From Dyella nitratireducens (lineage in GTDB: Bacteria; Pseudomonadota; Gammaproteobacteria; Xanthomonadales; Rhodanobacteraceae), in NCBI RefSeq assembly GCF_014642835.1, contig NZ_BMJA01000001.1, positions 973,263 through 1,037,262 on the forward strand: 64,000 nucleotides of DNA, written 5' to 3'. The notes below the pieces were generated by a model that did not search any database, was not told the origin of the DNA, and saw only the letters and a list, made by a program, of their open reading frames with translations. The position numbers and the translations under genes were made by a program. This document shows, one piece after another, positions 10,201 to 19,866 of this stretch; position 1 is the first letter of the stretch; every line of letters begins with the position of its first letter.

Positions 10201-11082
10201 GGTGGGATGGTTGTGCGTTTCCACCTTGATCGCATATTCGATGCGCTCTTCGCTTGCACGCCACACACCGTCGTCGCCGCAGACGAAACGCTTGCCGGGA
10301 TGGCCTTCGATCACGGCCGCATTGTCTTTGTAAGCGGAAAGCGTGTAGGCAGGTGAATGCTGGTGCGTGTTCTTGATCATGGCGAACAGGCTTTTCTCCT
10401 GCGCTTCGCCATCCAGCGTCCAACTGGCGTTGAACACCTTGTGACGGCAATGCTCGGAGTTAGCCTGCGCGAACATGAAGAGTTCGGCATCGGTTGGATC
10501 ACGGCCGAGTTCGGCATAACGCGCGGCCAGGTAATCGATCTCGTCATCGGCCAGCGCCAGGCCCAGGTCGGTATTGGCACGGGCGAGTGCTGCGCGCGGG
10601 TCGGTGCCCAACCTGATGTGCACCAGATCGCCCGGCTGCCCGGCAAGGAACAAGCCCTGCGCCTGCTCCAGGCGGGTGAGCACCGATTGCGTCATCGCGT
10701 CATGCAGCACCCCGAGCACGTCGCGGTAGCTTGCATCGTCGGTGGCCGGCAGGCCGCTTACCTGATAGGCCGTACCGCGCTCGACCCGGCGCGCGTCGAA
10801 GCCGCAGTCATGCAGGATATCGGTGGCCTTGCTCGACCATGGGGAAATCGTGCCCAGTCGCGGCACTACCCACAGCGAAGCCATGTCCGGCTTGCTGTCC
10901 TTGGCCTCCAGCGCCTCCAGCAAGCGCTGGCGCTGCTCGCCTTCCGGCTCGGCGGCCGCATCGATGACATAGACAAACCAGCAGGCCTGCACGCGGGTGC
11001 CACGGTGCAGGGCATCCAGGCGGGCATTGAGACGGTCAAGACGAAAAGGCGAGAGGGCGCTCTGCCCGTCGAGTGCGATCAT
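7222..11082 (-). CDS. purL: Phosphoribosylformylglycinamidine synthase
   Basis: Large fused enzyme (1286 residues) for the fourth step of purine synthesis: FGAR plus glutamine and ATP give FGAM. The layout is that of gammaproteobacterial PurL: N-terminal PurS-like part, two AIRS-like ATP-binding halves (motifs such as [11 protein letters not shown] and [11 protein letters not shown]), and a C-terminal class I glutamine amidotransferase domain with nucleophile Cys in [13 protein letters not shown] and the HGEGR and PHPER segments near the end. Full length, no defects seen. Monocistronic except for the membrane protein gene overlapping its 3' end. Confidence 0.97.
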   Translation of the reverse strand: MIALDGQSALSPFRLDRLNARLDALHRGTRVQACWFVYVIDAAAEPEGEQRQRLLEALEAKDSKPDMASLWVVPRLGTISPWSSKATDILHDCGFDARRVERGTAYQVSGLPATDDASYRDVLGVLHDAMTQSVLTRLEQAQGLFLAGQPGDLVHIRLGTDPRAALARANTDLGLALADDEIDYLAARYAELGRDPTDAELFMFAQANSEHCRHKVFNASWTLDGEAQEKSLFAMIKNTHQHSPAYTLSAYKDNAAVIEGHPGKRFVCGDDGVWRASEERIEYAIKVETHNHPTAIAPWPGAATGAGGEIRDEGATGRGAKPKAGLTGFSVSDLRIPGSPQPWEVERPLPPRMASAFEIMRDGPLGAAAFNNEFGRPCLGGYFRTYEHETGEAGVRRGYDKPIMIAGGLANMRSEHVQKRELQPGHAVIVLGGPAMLIGLGGGAASSMASGASSAELDFASVQRDNAEMERRCQQVIDSCWSLGEHNPIVSIHDVGAGGLSNAIPELLNDAGVGGEIDLSKVPCDDPSLSPMQVWSNESQERYVLAIEQEHVPQFEAFCARERCPYAVVGTATKERVLRVTDPRRNLTVIDLPMDVLFGKAPRMHRDTKHIKPRIDLIPDLSGIGMDEALMRVLRLPTVGSKSFLITIGDRTVGGLCARDPMVGPWQVPVADCAVTLVDFEGYQGEAMAIAERAPVALLNSAAAARLAVGEAITNLAAAPIDHLNEVRLSANWMAAVNHPGEDAALFDAVKAVGMELCPELDISIPVGKDSLSMQTVWHDGDTPQRTVAPVSLVITGFTRVSDVRRTLTPQLRLDRGDSDLWLIDLGAGRGRLGGSALTQVFNRGGGMPPDLDDAKRLKALFDLVQEANRAGMLLAYHDRSDGGVIITLLEMAFAGRCGLEITLDGWAEATLRALFNEELGAVLQVATANREAFESLLIKHGLAGMSNRIGRPKEKLGIKLFLNKETLFKWNWTQLFKAWNETSHAMQRLRDNPVSADAELEWRIDDADAGISPKLTFDPADDIAALYINKAARPRVAILREQGVNGQVEMAAAFTRAGFDAVDVHMSDLASGRIKLRDFRGFAACGGFSFGDVLGAGRGWAASILYNDMLRAEFSTFFADSTKFALGVCNGCQMMSQLKDIIPDAQHWPKFLRNASEQYEARLATLEVLDSPSIFFKGMNGSRIPVVVAHGEGRVVFPASCSPSKAGSAVRFVDNRGKPTEHYPLNPNGSPGGLAGFTAADGRVTILMPHPERVFRSVQMSWHPDNWGEDSPWMRMFRNARVWCG

Positions 11083-11171
11083 TGCGGGGGGAAAAGGCGC
11101 TAAGCGATAGAAGCGCCGTATTCTACCTGAGCGGCGCCTATCCCTGCGCAGAGAGGGCTCGCGGGGCCTGG

Positions 11172-12038
11172 TTAGAGCTCGTCCCGCACCCGCATGAACC
11201 GTGCAAAGCGCGGCTTGCCACCGGCTGTCTTGCCCTGGTACCGGAACGTCACTGTGCTGCCGACCGGTGGCGGGCCGTGGCGTTGCTCGTCGGTAAAACC
11301 GGTGCCGATGCGAAAACGCGTGCCATCCGGCAGTTCCACCAGCAGCGAACCCATCATGCCGGCGTATTTGCCCTTGCCGGGCACATGAGCGACCACGCGG
11401 GCTTCGGCATCGTCGAAAGGCTTGAGCTTGAGCAAATCGCCCGTGCGGCCGGCGCGATACAGCGAGGCGCCACGGTGCAACACCAAACCTTCACCACCAC
11501 CCTGCACGATGTCGTCGAGTTTGCGTTGCAGCTCGGCCGCATTGGCGACTTTGAACTGCGACACCGCCTGCACCCATGGACAATCAATCTGCGCCACAAG
11601 CTTCTGCAATACGGGAATGCGCTGATCGAACGTCCCCGGATGTGCAGGCAGGTCGAACACCATGTAGCGCATATGGCGCCATGCCTCGTCATCGGCAGAC
11701 TGCTGGCGGATAGTGGACGAGGCTTGCTCGAATCGGTCACGCCCCGCCCACAACTCACCATCCATCGGCGTCTTGGGCAATTTGGCGGTAAACCACGCAG
11801 GCGCTGGAATGATTGCCCCACTGCGCGTGCGCAGTGTCTCGCCATCCCAATAGCCGCGCACGCCGTCGTACTTTTCGCTGACCCAGTAATCGCTGAGCGT
11901 AATGCCGGCATGATAGACATTCGCCAACATCACCGGCGACGGCGTGAGCGTCGCCGGATAAGCCGGCGCAACCAGGGTCAACCCAATCAACAGCGACAGG
12001 GTACGTATCACACCTGCCGAACGTTTCGCTTTACGCAT
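11172..12038 (-). CDS. ligE: Exported ATP-dependent DNA ligase (LigE type)
   Basis: A 288-residue minimal ATP-dependent DNA ligase. Motif I is [11 protein letters not shown] with adenylation Lys56; DGELW, GEGLVLH and LLKLKP are further nucleotidyltransferase motifs, followed by a small OB domain. A classical signal peptide (residues 1-29, basic start, ending AYPA) predicts a periplasmic enzyme, as known for LigE proteins of Neisseria and Haemophilus, which are linked with DNA uptake and extracellular DNA. It is 56 bases downstream of dsbC on the same strand. ATP is not normally available in the periplasm, so how it is adenylated is an open point for the family. Confidence 0.85.
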   Translation of the reverse strand: MRKAKRSAGVIRTLSLLIGLTLVAPAYPATLTPSPVMLANVYHAGITLSDYWVSEKYDGVRGYWDGETLRTRSGAIIPAPAWFTAKLPKTPMDGELWAGRDRFEQASSTIRQQSADDEAWRHMRYMVFDLPAHPGTFDQRIPVLQKLVAQIDCPWVQAVSQFKVANAAELQRKLDDIVQGGGEGLVLHRGASLYRAGRTGDLLKLKPFDDAEARVVAHVPGKGKYAGMMGSLLVELPDGTRFRIGTGFTDEQRHGPPPVGSTVTFRYQGKTAGGKPRFARFMRVRDEL

Positions 12039-12094
12039 GACACTTCCCTGTGAACGACGCAGCCGTTACGACGGCATGCGTCGATGTCGATAGA

Positions 12095-12877
12095 TCAACT
12101 ACCCTTTCCGGAATGCGCCTGCACCGCTTGCAGCATGTCCTGCGGTGACAGATAACCGCCGATCAAGGTGCCGTCCTCGGCGTAGACTGCCGGCGTGCCG
12201 GTCACGCCAAGCCGCAGGCCGAGATCGAATTGATCCTTGACCGGATTCTTGCAATCGGCAGGCTTCGGATCGCGGCCTTTCTTTGCTTCCGTGAAGGCAT
12301 CGTTGCGGTCGGCGGAGCACCAGATCGACACCATTTCCTTGTACGTCTTGGTTAGCTGACCATCGTCGCCGGTGACGCCGGCACGCGGCCACGCCAGGTA
12401 TTGCACGGCAATGCCTTCCTTGTTGATGGCCTTGATCTGCTCGTGCAGCACACGGCAATAGGGGCACGTCACGTCGGTGAACACGGTGACCGTGTACTTG
12501 GGATTCGGTGGCGCAAACACGATGCGATCCGACATCGGCACTGTGGCGAGTTGTGTCTTGCGATAGGCAGCCCAGGCGTCGTCGGTCAGGCTGGTACCCT
12601 TGCTGGCATCGATCAGCTCACCGTTGATCACGTACTTGCCATCGTTGCTGATGTACACCAGATGCCCCGACGCGATCACCTGATAGAAACCCGGTATCGG
12701 CGCTGGCGTGATCTGGTCGATCTTCGCCTTGGGGACGAGCTTCAACAACGTCTGGCGCACCACGCTTTCAGGTGTGTTGGCGACGGGAGGCGGTGTAGAA
12801 ACCGTAGCCTGGGCCAGCGCCGCGCCTGCATGCAGGGTTAGTACGCCCATGCAAAGCAGCCAGAACTTCTTGGACAT
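12095..12877 (-). CDS. dsbC: Thiol:disulfide interchange protein DsbC
   Basis: Periplasmic disulfide isomerase of about 260 residues. From the ATG at 12877 it has a signal peptide ending ALAQ (residues 1-23), a DsbC/G dimerisation domain, and a thioredoxin fold with the active-site CPYC (Cys138, Cys141). The in-frame codons upstream of 12877 would spoil the signal peptide, so I reject that longer start. It lies between xerD and the ligase gene on the same strand, with short gaps, in line with one transcription unit. The xerD-dsbC order is common in gammaproteobacteria. Confidence 0.92.
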   Translation of the reverse strand: MSKKFWLLCMGVLTLHAGAALAQATVSTPPPVANTPESVVRQTLLKLVPKAKIDQITPAPIPGFYQVIASGHLVYISNDGKYVINGELIDASKGTSLTDDAWAAYRKTQLATVPMSDRIVFAPPNPKYTVTVFTDVTCPYCRVLHEQIKAINKEGIAVQYLAWPRAGVTGDDGQLTKTYKEMVSIWCSADRNDAFTEAKKGRDPKPADCKNPVKDQFDLGLRLGVTGTPAVYAEDGTLIGGYLSPQDMLQAVQAHSGKGS

Positions 12878-12984
12878 ACAACCTCTTGCCAGGGCGGCTA
12901 AGTGAGAGAAATGCGGTAAGTATCGCATATCGACCGCAACGGCCCGCTAGGAAAACCCTGATCTGGTTGTCTCATCACACTTCG

Positions 12985-13908
12985 CTAACCACGAGGGTGA
13001 TGCTGCGCGTGCAGTCGCTTCAAACCTTCTTTCGCCACCAGCGTATAAATTTGCGTGGTGCTCAATGCGCTGTGCCCCAGCAGCATTTGCAAGGCACGCA
13101 GATCCGCACCGTGATTCAGCAAATGCGTGGCGAATGAATGCCGCAACACATGCGGTGAAATGCGCTTGCTGTTGATGCCCACCGAGATGGCATGGCGTTT
13201 GACCAGCGTCCAAAACATCTGCCGCGTCATGCCCTCGCCGCGCTTGCTCAGGAACAGTGCTGGCGGTTGCCGGCCTTTGGCAAGCACCGGGCGCGCCTGG
13301 GTGAGATATGACTGGATGTATTCCAGCGCCACCTCGCCAACCGGTACCAATCGATCCTTGCCACCTTTGCCGGTCACGCGCAGCACACCTTGGCGAGGGT
13401 TGAGTGCGGCCAGCGGTAGCTCCACCAGTTCGGAAACGCGCAGTCCCGAGGCGTACATCAGCTCAAGCATGGCGCGGTCGCGCAAACCCAACGTGGTCGA
13501 TATGTCGGGAGCATGCAGGAGGCCTTCCACTTCGCGTTCGGCGAGCGCTTTAGGCAAGCTGCGCGGTGTCTTGGGACGCTCGATCAACAACGTGGGATCT
13601 TCGAAGCCGGGTTCATTGCGCGCCATCGACGCATAGAAACGGCGGAACGCGGACTGGCGCCGCGCCATCGAACGCACTGCCACCGGTTGTGAGCCGTGAA
13701 AAGCCGAGATGTCCTCACGCCGCGCCGTGCGCAGCATTCGTTCGCGCGTCGCCAGCCAGCGCGACAACGCTTCGAGGTCCTGGCGATAGGCCTGCAGCGT
13801 GCGTTCGGCCAGGCCGTCTTCGGACCAGACGCGTTCGAGGAAGGCCGCGATTTCCAGCTCGTCCGCTTCAGCAATGGCAACCGGCTCTTTACTCGTGTTC
13901 TGTTTCAT
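12985..13908 (-). CDS. xerD: Site-specific tyrosine recombinase XerD
   Basis: 307-residue recombinase that works with XerC at dif to resolve chromosome dimers. The catalytic set is complete: Arg157 (ASGLRVSEL), Lys in TGKGGKDR (181-186), His253 and Arg256 (HVLRHSFATH), His279 (LGHSALSTTQIY) and nucleophile Tyr288. The start MKQNTSKEP at 13908 was chosen because earlier in-frame codons give a non-family extension. Divergent from the RDD gene. Confidence 0.94.
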   Translation of the reverse strand: MKQNTSKEPVAIAEADELEIAAFLERVWSEDGLAERTLQAYRQDLEALSRWLATRERMLRTARREDISAFHGSQPVAVRSMARRQSAFRRFYASMARNEPGFEDPTLLIERPKTPRSLPKALAEREVEGLLHAPDISTTLGLRDRAMLELMYASGLRVSELVELPLAALNPRQGVLRVTGKGGKDRLVPVGEVALEYIQSYLTQARPVLAKGRQPPALFLSKRGEGMTRQMFWTLVKRHAISVGINSKRISPHVLRHSFATHLLNHGADLRALQMLLGHSALSTTQIYTLVAKEGLKRLHAQHHPRG

Positions 13909-13987
13909 GCGCACGATGCTCGGTGTTACGCACAGGTAGTGCAAGCGTGATGCGGCATCCACACATTTTCGGAGTCGATGATCGACC

Positions 13988-14488
13988 ATGACGCAAGCGA
14001 CCACGATCGATACGGCCTGCCCGCTATGGCGACGCCTGCTCGCCCTGCTCTACGACCTGGTCGCGGTGCTGGCCATCGTGATGGTGGTGGGATTGCTGTG
14101 CCAGCTCGCCACCCATGGCCAGCTGATCACCACCGGTGCGCAGGTGCATATCGCGTGGTGGTACCAGCCGCTGCAAGGCTTGGTGGTGGCGGCGTATTTT
14201 CTGGTGTCGTGGCTGCGTGGCGGCCAGACATTGGGTATGCGGCCATGGCGCATCCGTGTCACGACCAACAACGGCGCGCGGCTAACAGTGCAGCAAGCGC
14301 TGCTGCGGCTGATCATCGCCGCCCTGCCCTTGTTGCTGCTGTTGCTGGCACCCGCGGTAGGCCTTCGCACAGCGCTTTGGACAATCGCTGCAGCGTGGTG
14401 TGTATGGTTCGCGGCAGCGCTTTTCGACTATCGCGCCCGGACGGTGCACGACTTGGTGGCCGGCTCCGAGGTACGGCGGATTCGCTGA
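13988..14488 (+). CDS. RDD family membrane protein
   Basis: 166 residues with the RDD-domain pattern: WRRLLALLYDLVAV in helix 1, then a large middle with GGQTLGMRPWRIRV and a C-terminal DYRARTVHDLVAGS. About four membrane helices. RDD proteins are inner-membrane proteins of poorly known function; some act as ion transporters. The gene is divergent from xerD with 79 bases between, a neighbourhood seen in related genomes. Confidence 0.85.
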   Translation: MTQATTIDTACPLWRRLLALLYDLVAVLAIVMVVGLLCQLATHGQLITTGAQVHIAWWYQPLQGLVVAAYFLVSWLRGGQTLGMRPWRIRVTTNNGARLTVQQALLRLIIAALPLLLLLLAPAVGLRTALWTIAAAWCVWFAAALFDYRARTVHDLVAGSEVRRIR

Positions 14489-14624
14489 AATCGCCGTCGC
14501 TGGCCGCCTGAGACACATCAATCTATAACTCATTGATACACAAGGCAGCCGCAGCCTGTCGCAATGCAGCATTACCACACATAAACGGCTATGATATGAC
14601 TTTAGCCGCCAGTGCCCGACGACC

Positions 14625-15896
14625 ATGCTTTACCAGCTCCATGAATGGCAACGCGCCTTCCTCGGCCCCTTGAGCCACTACGCCGAAGCCAGCGCCCGCA
14701 TGCTCACCGATCCCAGCAGTCCCCTGGCCCAGTTGCCGGGCGCGCAGCGCATGGCGGCGGGCTACGAGCTGATCCACCGGCTGGGCAAGGATTACGAAAA
14801 GCCGGCCTTCGGCATCCACAGCATCTCCAATGCGCAAGGCAACCAGATCGCGATCATCGAGCGCATCGACCTGGAGACGCCCTTCTGCCAACTCCGCCGG
14901 TTCAAGCGTTTCAGTGACGATCCGGAAACCATCGAGAAGATGAAGTCCGAACCGGTCGTGCTGGTGGTGGCGCCGCTGTCCGGCCATCACTCCACGCTGT
15001 TGCGCGACACGGTGCGTGCGCTGCTGCAGGACCACAAGGTGTACATCACCGACTGGACCGACGCGCGCATGATTCCCGCCTCGGCCGGTCCGTTCCATCT
15101 GGACGACTACGTCGCGACCATCGAGAACTTCATCCGCCACATTGGCGCTGAATCGCTGCACGTGATCTCGGTATGCCAGCCGACCGTACCGGTGCTGGTC
15201 GCGATTTCGCTGATGGCCGCGCGCGGTGAAGCCACGCCACGCAGCATGACCATGATGGGCGGCCCGATCGATCCGCGCCGCAGCCCCACCAGCGTGAACA
15301 ACCTGGCGACGCAGCAACCGCTGAGCTGGTTCCGCGGCAACGTGATCCACACGGTGCCGATCAACTATCCGGGCCATGGCCGCGAAGTGTATCCGGGCTT
15401 TCTGCAGCACGCCGGTTTCGTGGCGATGAATCCAGGCCGCCATCTGAGTTCGCACTGGGATTTCTATCTCAATCTTTTGCGCGGCGACCTGGACGACGCC
15501 GAATCGCACCGCAAGTTCTACGACGAATACAACGCCGTGCTCGACATGCCGGCGGAGTATTACCTGGATACGATCAACACCGTGTTCCAGCAATTCCTGC
15601 TGCCGCGTGGACTGTGGGACGTAAATGGCGAACGTGTGGATCCCAGCGCGATCAAACGCACCAGCCTGCTCACCGTCGAAGGCGAGCTGGACGATATTTC
15701 CGGCATCGGCCAGACCGAAGCAGCGCATGATCTGTGCACCGGCATTCCAGCTTCGCGCCGGGCGCATCGCGTCATCGAAGGTGCCGGTCACTACGGCATC
15801 TTCAGCGGCCGGCGCTGGCGCGAAGTGGTGTATCCGCAGGTACGTGACTTTATCCGCCGCTCGGAGTTGGCGCTGGTATCCAGCAAACGCGCCTGA
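14625..15896 (+). CDS. phaZ: Intracellular polyhydroxyalkanoate depolymerase
   Basis: A 423-residue alpha/beta hydrolase of the intracellular PHA depolymerase family, which releases hydroxyalkanoate from storage granules. The lipase-box-like segment VISVCQPTVPVL puts a Cys in the nucleophile place, as in PhaZ of Cupriavidus. The C-terminal part has the GELDDISGIGQTEAAHDLC segment and a catalytic-type His in EGAGHYGIFSGRRW. No signal peptide, fitting an intracellular enzyme. No PHA synthase is in this window. A hairpin terminator follows. Confidence 0.9.
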   Translation: MLYQLHEWQRAFLGPLSHYAEASARMLTDPSSPLAQLPGAQRMAAGYELIHRLGKDYEKPAFGIHSISNAQGNQIAIIERIDLETPFCQLRRFKRFSDDPETIEKMKSEPVVLVVAPLSGHHSTLLRDTVRALLQDHKVYITDWTDARMIPASAGPFHLDDYVATIENFIRHIGAESLHVISVCQPTVPVLVAISLMAARGEATPRSMTMMGGPIDPRRSPTSVNNLATQQPLSWFRGNVIHTVPINYPGHGREVYPGFLQHAGFVAMNPGRHLSSHWDFYLNLLRGDLDDAESHRKFYDEYNAVLDMPAEYYLDTINTVFQQFLLPRGLWDVNGERVDPSAIKRTSLLTVEGELDDISGIGQTEAAHDLCTGIPASRRAHRVIEGAGHYGIFSGRRWREVVYPQVRDFIRRSELALVSSKRA

Positions 15897-15915
15897 TCGC
15901 AGGTTGCAAGCACAT

Positions 15916-15954
15916 GGCCGTCATTCCCAAAGCGGGAATGGCGGCCAACTTTTT
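15916..15954 (+). terminator. Rho-independent terminator after phaZ
   Basis: A 13-bp stem (15916-15928 with 15934-15946, one T/C mismatch) with a 5-base loop and a run of five T (15950-15954). It ends inside the stop codon of the convergent threonine aldolase gene. Confidence 0.75.
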
Positions 15955-16969
15955 AGCGGCCAAAGAACGCCGCAAACGCCTTGATCACGCGTTCGACGCC
16001 TGCATCATCGACATCCAGATGCGTCACCAGACGCAAGGTCGGCAAATATCCGATGCTGATGCGTATCGAAGCGGCACGCAGATGCGTATCCAGTTCGCGC
16101 AGCCGTTCGGCCGGCACGTCAATGAACACCATATTGGTGTGCTGACCAAGCAGCTTGATGCCCGCAATCTCGCTCAGGCCATTGGCCAAGCGCACAGCAC
16201 GCGCGTGATCGTCCGCGAGGCGCGCCACATGGTGGTCCAGCGCATATGAGCATGCGGCCGCCAGGATGCCGGCCTGGCGCCAGCCGCCGCCTGCCACCTT
16301 GCGCCAGCGCCGTGCCTTCTCGACCAACACGGCGGAGCCGACCAGCACCGAACCGACCGGCGCGCCCAATCCTTTCGACAGACACACCGAAACACTGTCG
16401 AAGTGCTGTGCGATGTTACGTGGCGAAACGCCGCCCGCTACCGCTGCGTTGTAGAGCCGCGCACCGTCCAGATGCAAGGCCAGCCCGCGCTCGCGGGTGA
16501 AATCGCGGGCAGCATGCAGATAATCCTGTGGAATCACACGACCGTGCCAGGTGTTTTCCAGCGCCAGTAGACGGGTACGCGCGAAATGGGGATCGATCGG
16601 CTTGATCGCCGCCGTCACCTTGTCCAGCGGCAGCGTGCCGTCGACGTCGTGTGGAATGGGCTGTGGCTGGATCGAACCCAGCACTGCCGCGCCGCCACCT
16701 TCGAATTTGTAAGTGTGCGCATCGGCACCGACGATGTATTCATCGCCACGCTCGCAATGCGACATCAGGGCCAGCAGGTTCGATTGCGTGCCGGATGGGA
16801 CGAACAATCCCGCCTCGAAACCGAGATCGGCGGCAAGACGTTGCTGTAGCGCATTGACGGTGGGGTCTTCGCCATAGACATCATCGCCGACCTCGGCGTC
16901 GAGCATGGCGTCGCGCATGGCGCGTGTCGGCTTGGTAACGGTGTCGCTGCGCAGGTCGATCCAGTCCAT
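15953..16969 (-). CDS. ltaE: Low-specificity L-threonine aldolase
   Basis: 338-residue PLP enzyme splitting L-threonine/allo-threonine to glycine and acetaldehyde. Family residues are visible: the start [13 protein letters not shown], His85 (ADAHTYKFE), Asp168 and Arg171 ([10 protein letters not shown]) and the Schiff-base Lys199 in [13 protein letters not shown]. Length is normal. It is convergent with phaZ and followed upstream by a REP and the PIN gene. Confidence 0.93.
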   Translation of the reverse strand: MDWIDLRSDTVTKPTRAMRDAMLDAEVGDDVYGEDPTVNALQQRLAADLGFEAGLFVPSGTQSNLLALMSHCERGDEYIVGADAHTYKFEGGGAAVLGSIQPQPIPHDVDGTLPLDKVTAAIKPIDPHFARTRLLALENTWHGRVIPQDYLHAARDFTRERGLALHLDGARLYNAAVAGGVSPRNIAQHFDSVSVCLSKGLGAPVGSVLVGSAVLVEKARRWRKVAGGGWRQAGILAAACSYALDHHVARLADDHARAVRLANGLSEIAGIKLLGQHTNMVFIDVPAERLRELDTHLRAASIRISIGYLPTLRLVTHLDVDDAGVERVIKAFAAFFGR

Positions 16970-17033
16970 GGCGTCCTCATTGGGTGAGTGGGGTATCTAT
17001 GACTTTGCCGGGTACCGTGACTGCGGGCAAGCC

Positions 17034-17105
17034 ACGTAGGCTGGGTGCAAACCCCAACTTGACGCCATGTCATACATGACGATGTTGGGGTTTACACCAC
17101 CTACG
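17034..17105. repeat. REP palindrome, GGGGTGCAAACCCC type
   Basis: Arms CGTAGGCTGGGTGCAAACCC and GGGGTTTACACCACCTACG around a 30-base middle, located between the start of ltaE and the stop of the PIN gene. Confidence 0.8.
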
Positions 17106-17107
17106 GG

Positions 17108-17569
17108 CTACGCGCTTATCGCCTCTCGCCATAACGCCGGCGGCAGGATCGCGAACAAACCTTCGCGTTGCGTGCGTCGGGCCAGGCGCAGCAACTCCTC
17201 GTCGCGTGTGAGCAATGCTCGTGCGCGAGCCTGGTAGGCAAGTTCCAGGAATTTCTGATCGTCACGATCACGGCAGCGCGGCAGCACCACACCGTCGTTT
17301 CTTACGAGGGTGTCCGAGGGCGCGATGCCATGCACGTACCGGTCAAAAGTCGCAATGGCTTGCAGGCGTCGCCGCTCATCCAGCTTCAACTGTGGATATG
17401 TCAGCACGGCGTGCCATTCGGCCCGGCAGTCCTCGCGGGTGACTAGCTCGACGTCACCCGCGCGCACCGCTTCCAGCAACGCGACACATTGCGGGTCTTC
17501 AAAGACAAACAGATCGAGGCATACGTTGGTGTCAGGCACGAACCGCAATGCGCCGGACACCTCACGCAT
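17108..17569 (-). CDS. PIN-domain protein (putative VapC-like RNase)
   Basis: 153 residues with the PIN fold acidic residues: Asp in VPDTNVCLDLF (about 13), a Glu in the middle and Asp in CRDRDDQKFLELA (about 107) plus LLTRDEELL. This group (PilT N-terminus, COG1569-like) includes putative toxins that cut RNA. No antitoxin-like gene is adjacent; the ATG overlaps the end of lptG by 8 bases, so it is translated with lptFG. It may therefore be a non-toxic processing nuclease. Confidence 0.75.
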   Translation of the reverse strand: MREVSGALRFVPDTNVCLDLFVFEDPQCVALLEAVRAGDVELVTREDCRAEWHAVLTYPQLKLDERRRLQAIATFDRYVHGIAPSDTLVRNDGVVLPRCRDRDDQKFLELAYQARARALLTRDEELLRLARRTQREGLFAILPPALWREAISA

Positions 17570-18665
17570 TTTTACGGAAGTAGAACCAGGCGATGAACAC
17601 CATCAGGAACGCCGGCAACACGTTCGCAGCCAGCGGCGGAATGCCGTACACCGTACCGAAGCTCACGATGGCCTTCTGCACGAAGTACCAGCTGATGGCG
17701 ATGATCATGCCCATGAAAATTCGCTTACCCAGGCCGCCCGAGCGCAGCGCGCCGAAGGCGAACGGCATGGTGCACAACACCAACACCATCACGTTGAGCG
17801 GATACATCACGCGCCCCCAGAACGGTGTCTCGTAGGGCCGGGTGTTTTCGCCGTTCTTACGCTTGTAGGTGATGATGTGCTGCAGATCGCGCATGGCCAG
17901 GTACTGCGGCTGCACCAGCGACTGCTGCAGCACTTCCGGATCGAGCCTGGAATCCCAGCGTTCGTTGGCGGAAGTACTGCTGTGCACGCCGTTGTCGTCC
18001 ATCGTGGTGGTGCGCACGTGGTCGAGTACCCATTGCTTGCCGACTTGCTCGGCCGTACTGGCCTCATCGAAGCGGCTCAGCTGCCGGCCATCGGGCGTGA
18101 GCGTGAATACGCGTACATCGCTCAGCTGTACGAAGGAGTGATCGCCCGCATTGCGCAGCGCGCTGTTCTTGGCGTTGATGATGCGGTCCCCATCGCGCGC
18201 CCACAAACCGCTGCTGGTAAGCCCGAGGTTGCCGCCGGAACGCAGACGCAATTGCAAAGCCTGCGCCTGCTGGTCGCCCCATGGCCCGACGGTTTCGCCC
18301 ATGACGACCACGCCGGCCACCAGCACCGCCACCACACCCACCGCCGATACGGCAATACGCAAGCGCGACATGCCTGCCGCGCGCAAGGCGGTCAACTCGC
18401 CGGTGGAGGCCAGGCCGCCGAGCCCCATCAATCCGCCGATCAGCGCCGCAAAGCTGAACATCTCGTACATGCGGCGCGGAATCGTCACCACGATGTAGAA
18501 AATGGCATTGCTGAGCGTGTAGCCGTTGCGTCCGATGAAACCGAGCTGGCGCACGAACTGGATCATCGCATCCAGGCCCACCAGCACCAGCCACACCATC
18601 AGCAACGAACCGAAGACGGTCATGCCGATCAGCCAATCGACGCGCTTGATGCGCAAGCTAGCCAT
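17562..18665 (-). CDS. lptG: LPS export permease LptG
   Basis: 367-residue YjgP/YjgQ permease. With LptF it forms the membrane part of the LptB2FG ABC exporter that extracts lipopolysaccharide from the inner membrane. Three N-terminal helices, a large periplasmic beta-jellyroll domain (about residues 125-285) and three C-terminal helices can be traced. The start at 18665 overlaps the lptF stop by one base (TGATG); an upstream in-frame extension was rejected for that reason. Confidence 0.94.
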   Translation of the reverse strand: MASLRIKRVDWLIGMTVFGSLLMVWLVLVGLDAMIQFVRQLGFIGRNGYTLSNAIFYIVVTIPRRMYEMFSFAALIGGLMGLGGLASTGELTALRAAGMSRLRIAVSAVGVVAVLVAGVVVMGETVGPWGDQQAQALQLRLRSGGNLGLTSSGLWARDGDRIINAKNSALRNAGDHSFVQLSDVRVFTLTPDGRQLSRFDEASTAEQVGKQWVLDHVRTTTMDDNGVHSSTSANERWDSRLDPEVLQQSLVQPQYLAMRDLQHIITYKRKNGENTRPYETPFWGRVMYPLNVMVLVLCTMPFAFGALRSGGLGKRIFMGMIIAISWYFVQKAIVSFGTVYGIPPLAANVLPAFLMVFIAWFYFRKNA

Positions 18666-19768
18666 CAGGCCCTCGCCTTGCGCGGCGCACGCGCTGCATA
18701 CTGATTGCGGAAATTCCAAGCGGCAATCGCAAACAATCCAAGACTGAGCAACCACATCGGTGTGGCGTGGTGCCAGTGTCCCTTGGCTAGCTGACCGCGG
18801 CACAAGGCGAGCAAGTTGTAGTAGAGGAAGAAGCCGAGCACGGCGATGAGCATGCGTCCGTAGCGTGGTTCACGCGGCGTCTGCTTCGACAGCGGCATCG
18901 CCAGCATCAGCAACGCCAGCGTCATCAGCGGCACCACCGTGCGCCACGCGAATTCGGCACGCGCATCGGGCGTGGTGTTGCGCAAGAGATCAGACATATC
19001 GAGGTTGTGAATCGGATCCGTTTCATCATCTGACTGGATCGCCGACAGCGCGCTATCGTTGCGCTCGTACTTCATGCGGCGCCAGTTGTCTGCACCCAGC
19101 GGAATCTCGTATTGCCAGCCGTCGTACAGCGCCAGGTAGCGATTGCTGCTGTCGCTGTTGGAGTAGAGGTTGCCGTGCTGGCCGGTGGCCATCTTCATCA
19201 CCAGGCTGCCATCCTTGTTGGTGCGTTCGGCGGCGATGAAGGTACGGCCCAGCTTCTGGCCGTCGCGGCTCAGCGTATCGACCAGGATGATGCCGCCCTT
19301 GCCTGGCAGCTCGGTAAAGCGGCCCGCATCGAGACCCGCAGCAATGATGGAACGGTTGGCGGCTGCAACCAGGTTGTCGGATGTGCGTGCCGACCAGGGG
19401 CCCAGCCACATCGACACCGCACTGACCAGCACGAGCATGATCACCGCCACGATCGCCATGGGTCGCAGCAACCCGCCCATGCCCATGCCCGAGGAAGCCA
19501 GCACATGCATTTCGCTTTCGCGGTACATGCGCCCGAAGGTCTGCAGCACGCCCAGGAAGCCCGCCAGCGGCAGCATGCTGGACAAGGTGTCGACCATGTT
19601 CAGCCCCAGCACCTGGAACATCACACTGGCGGGGAAGCTGCCCTTGGCCACCTGTTCGAGCACGTGCGCGAAGGTGGTGCCGGCCATGATCACCAGCAGC
19701 ACGACGACCGTGGCACCGATGGTCGTACCCAGTTCGCGCAGAAAATACCGGTCTAGGATGCTCAGCAT
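18665..19768 (-). CDS. lptF: LPS export permease LptF
   Basis: 367-residue partner of LptG, starting MLSILDRYFLRELG as in other LptF proteins, with the same six-helix and periplasmic domain layout. The pair is divergent from pepA across a 98-base shared promoter region, an arrangement conserved in many gammaproteobacteria. Confidence 0.94.
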   Translation of the reverse strand: MLSILDRYFLRELGTTIGATVVVLLVIMAGTTFAHVLEQVAKGSFPASVMFQVLGLNMVDTLSSMLPLAGFLGVLQTFGRMYRESEMHVLASSGMGMGGLLRPMAIVAVIMLVLVSAVSMWLGPWSARTSDNLVAAANRSIIAAGLDAGRFTELPGKGGIILVDTLSRDGQKLGRTFIAAERTNKDGSLVMKMATGQHGNLYSNSDSSNRYLALYDGWQYEIPLGADNWRRMKYERNDSALSAIQSDDETDPIHNLDMSDLLRNTTPDARAEFAWRTVVPLMTLALLMLAMPLSKQTPREPRYGRMLIAVLGFFLYYNLLALCRGQLAKGHWHHATPMWLLSLGLFAIAAWNFRNQYAARAPRKARA

Positions 19769-19866
19769 GCGATAGAATTATGGGTTCCGTGCCTCGCCAG
19801 TCCTGGCAGGCAAACCCGTAGTCTAGCCGGTTCGGTGCGTGCCGGTCTTCCCGCAGGAACTTGACG

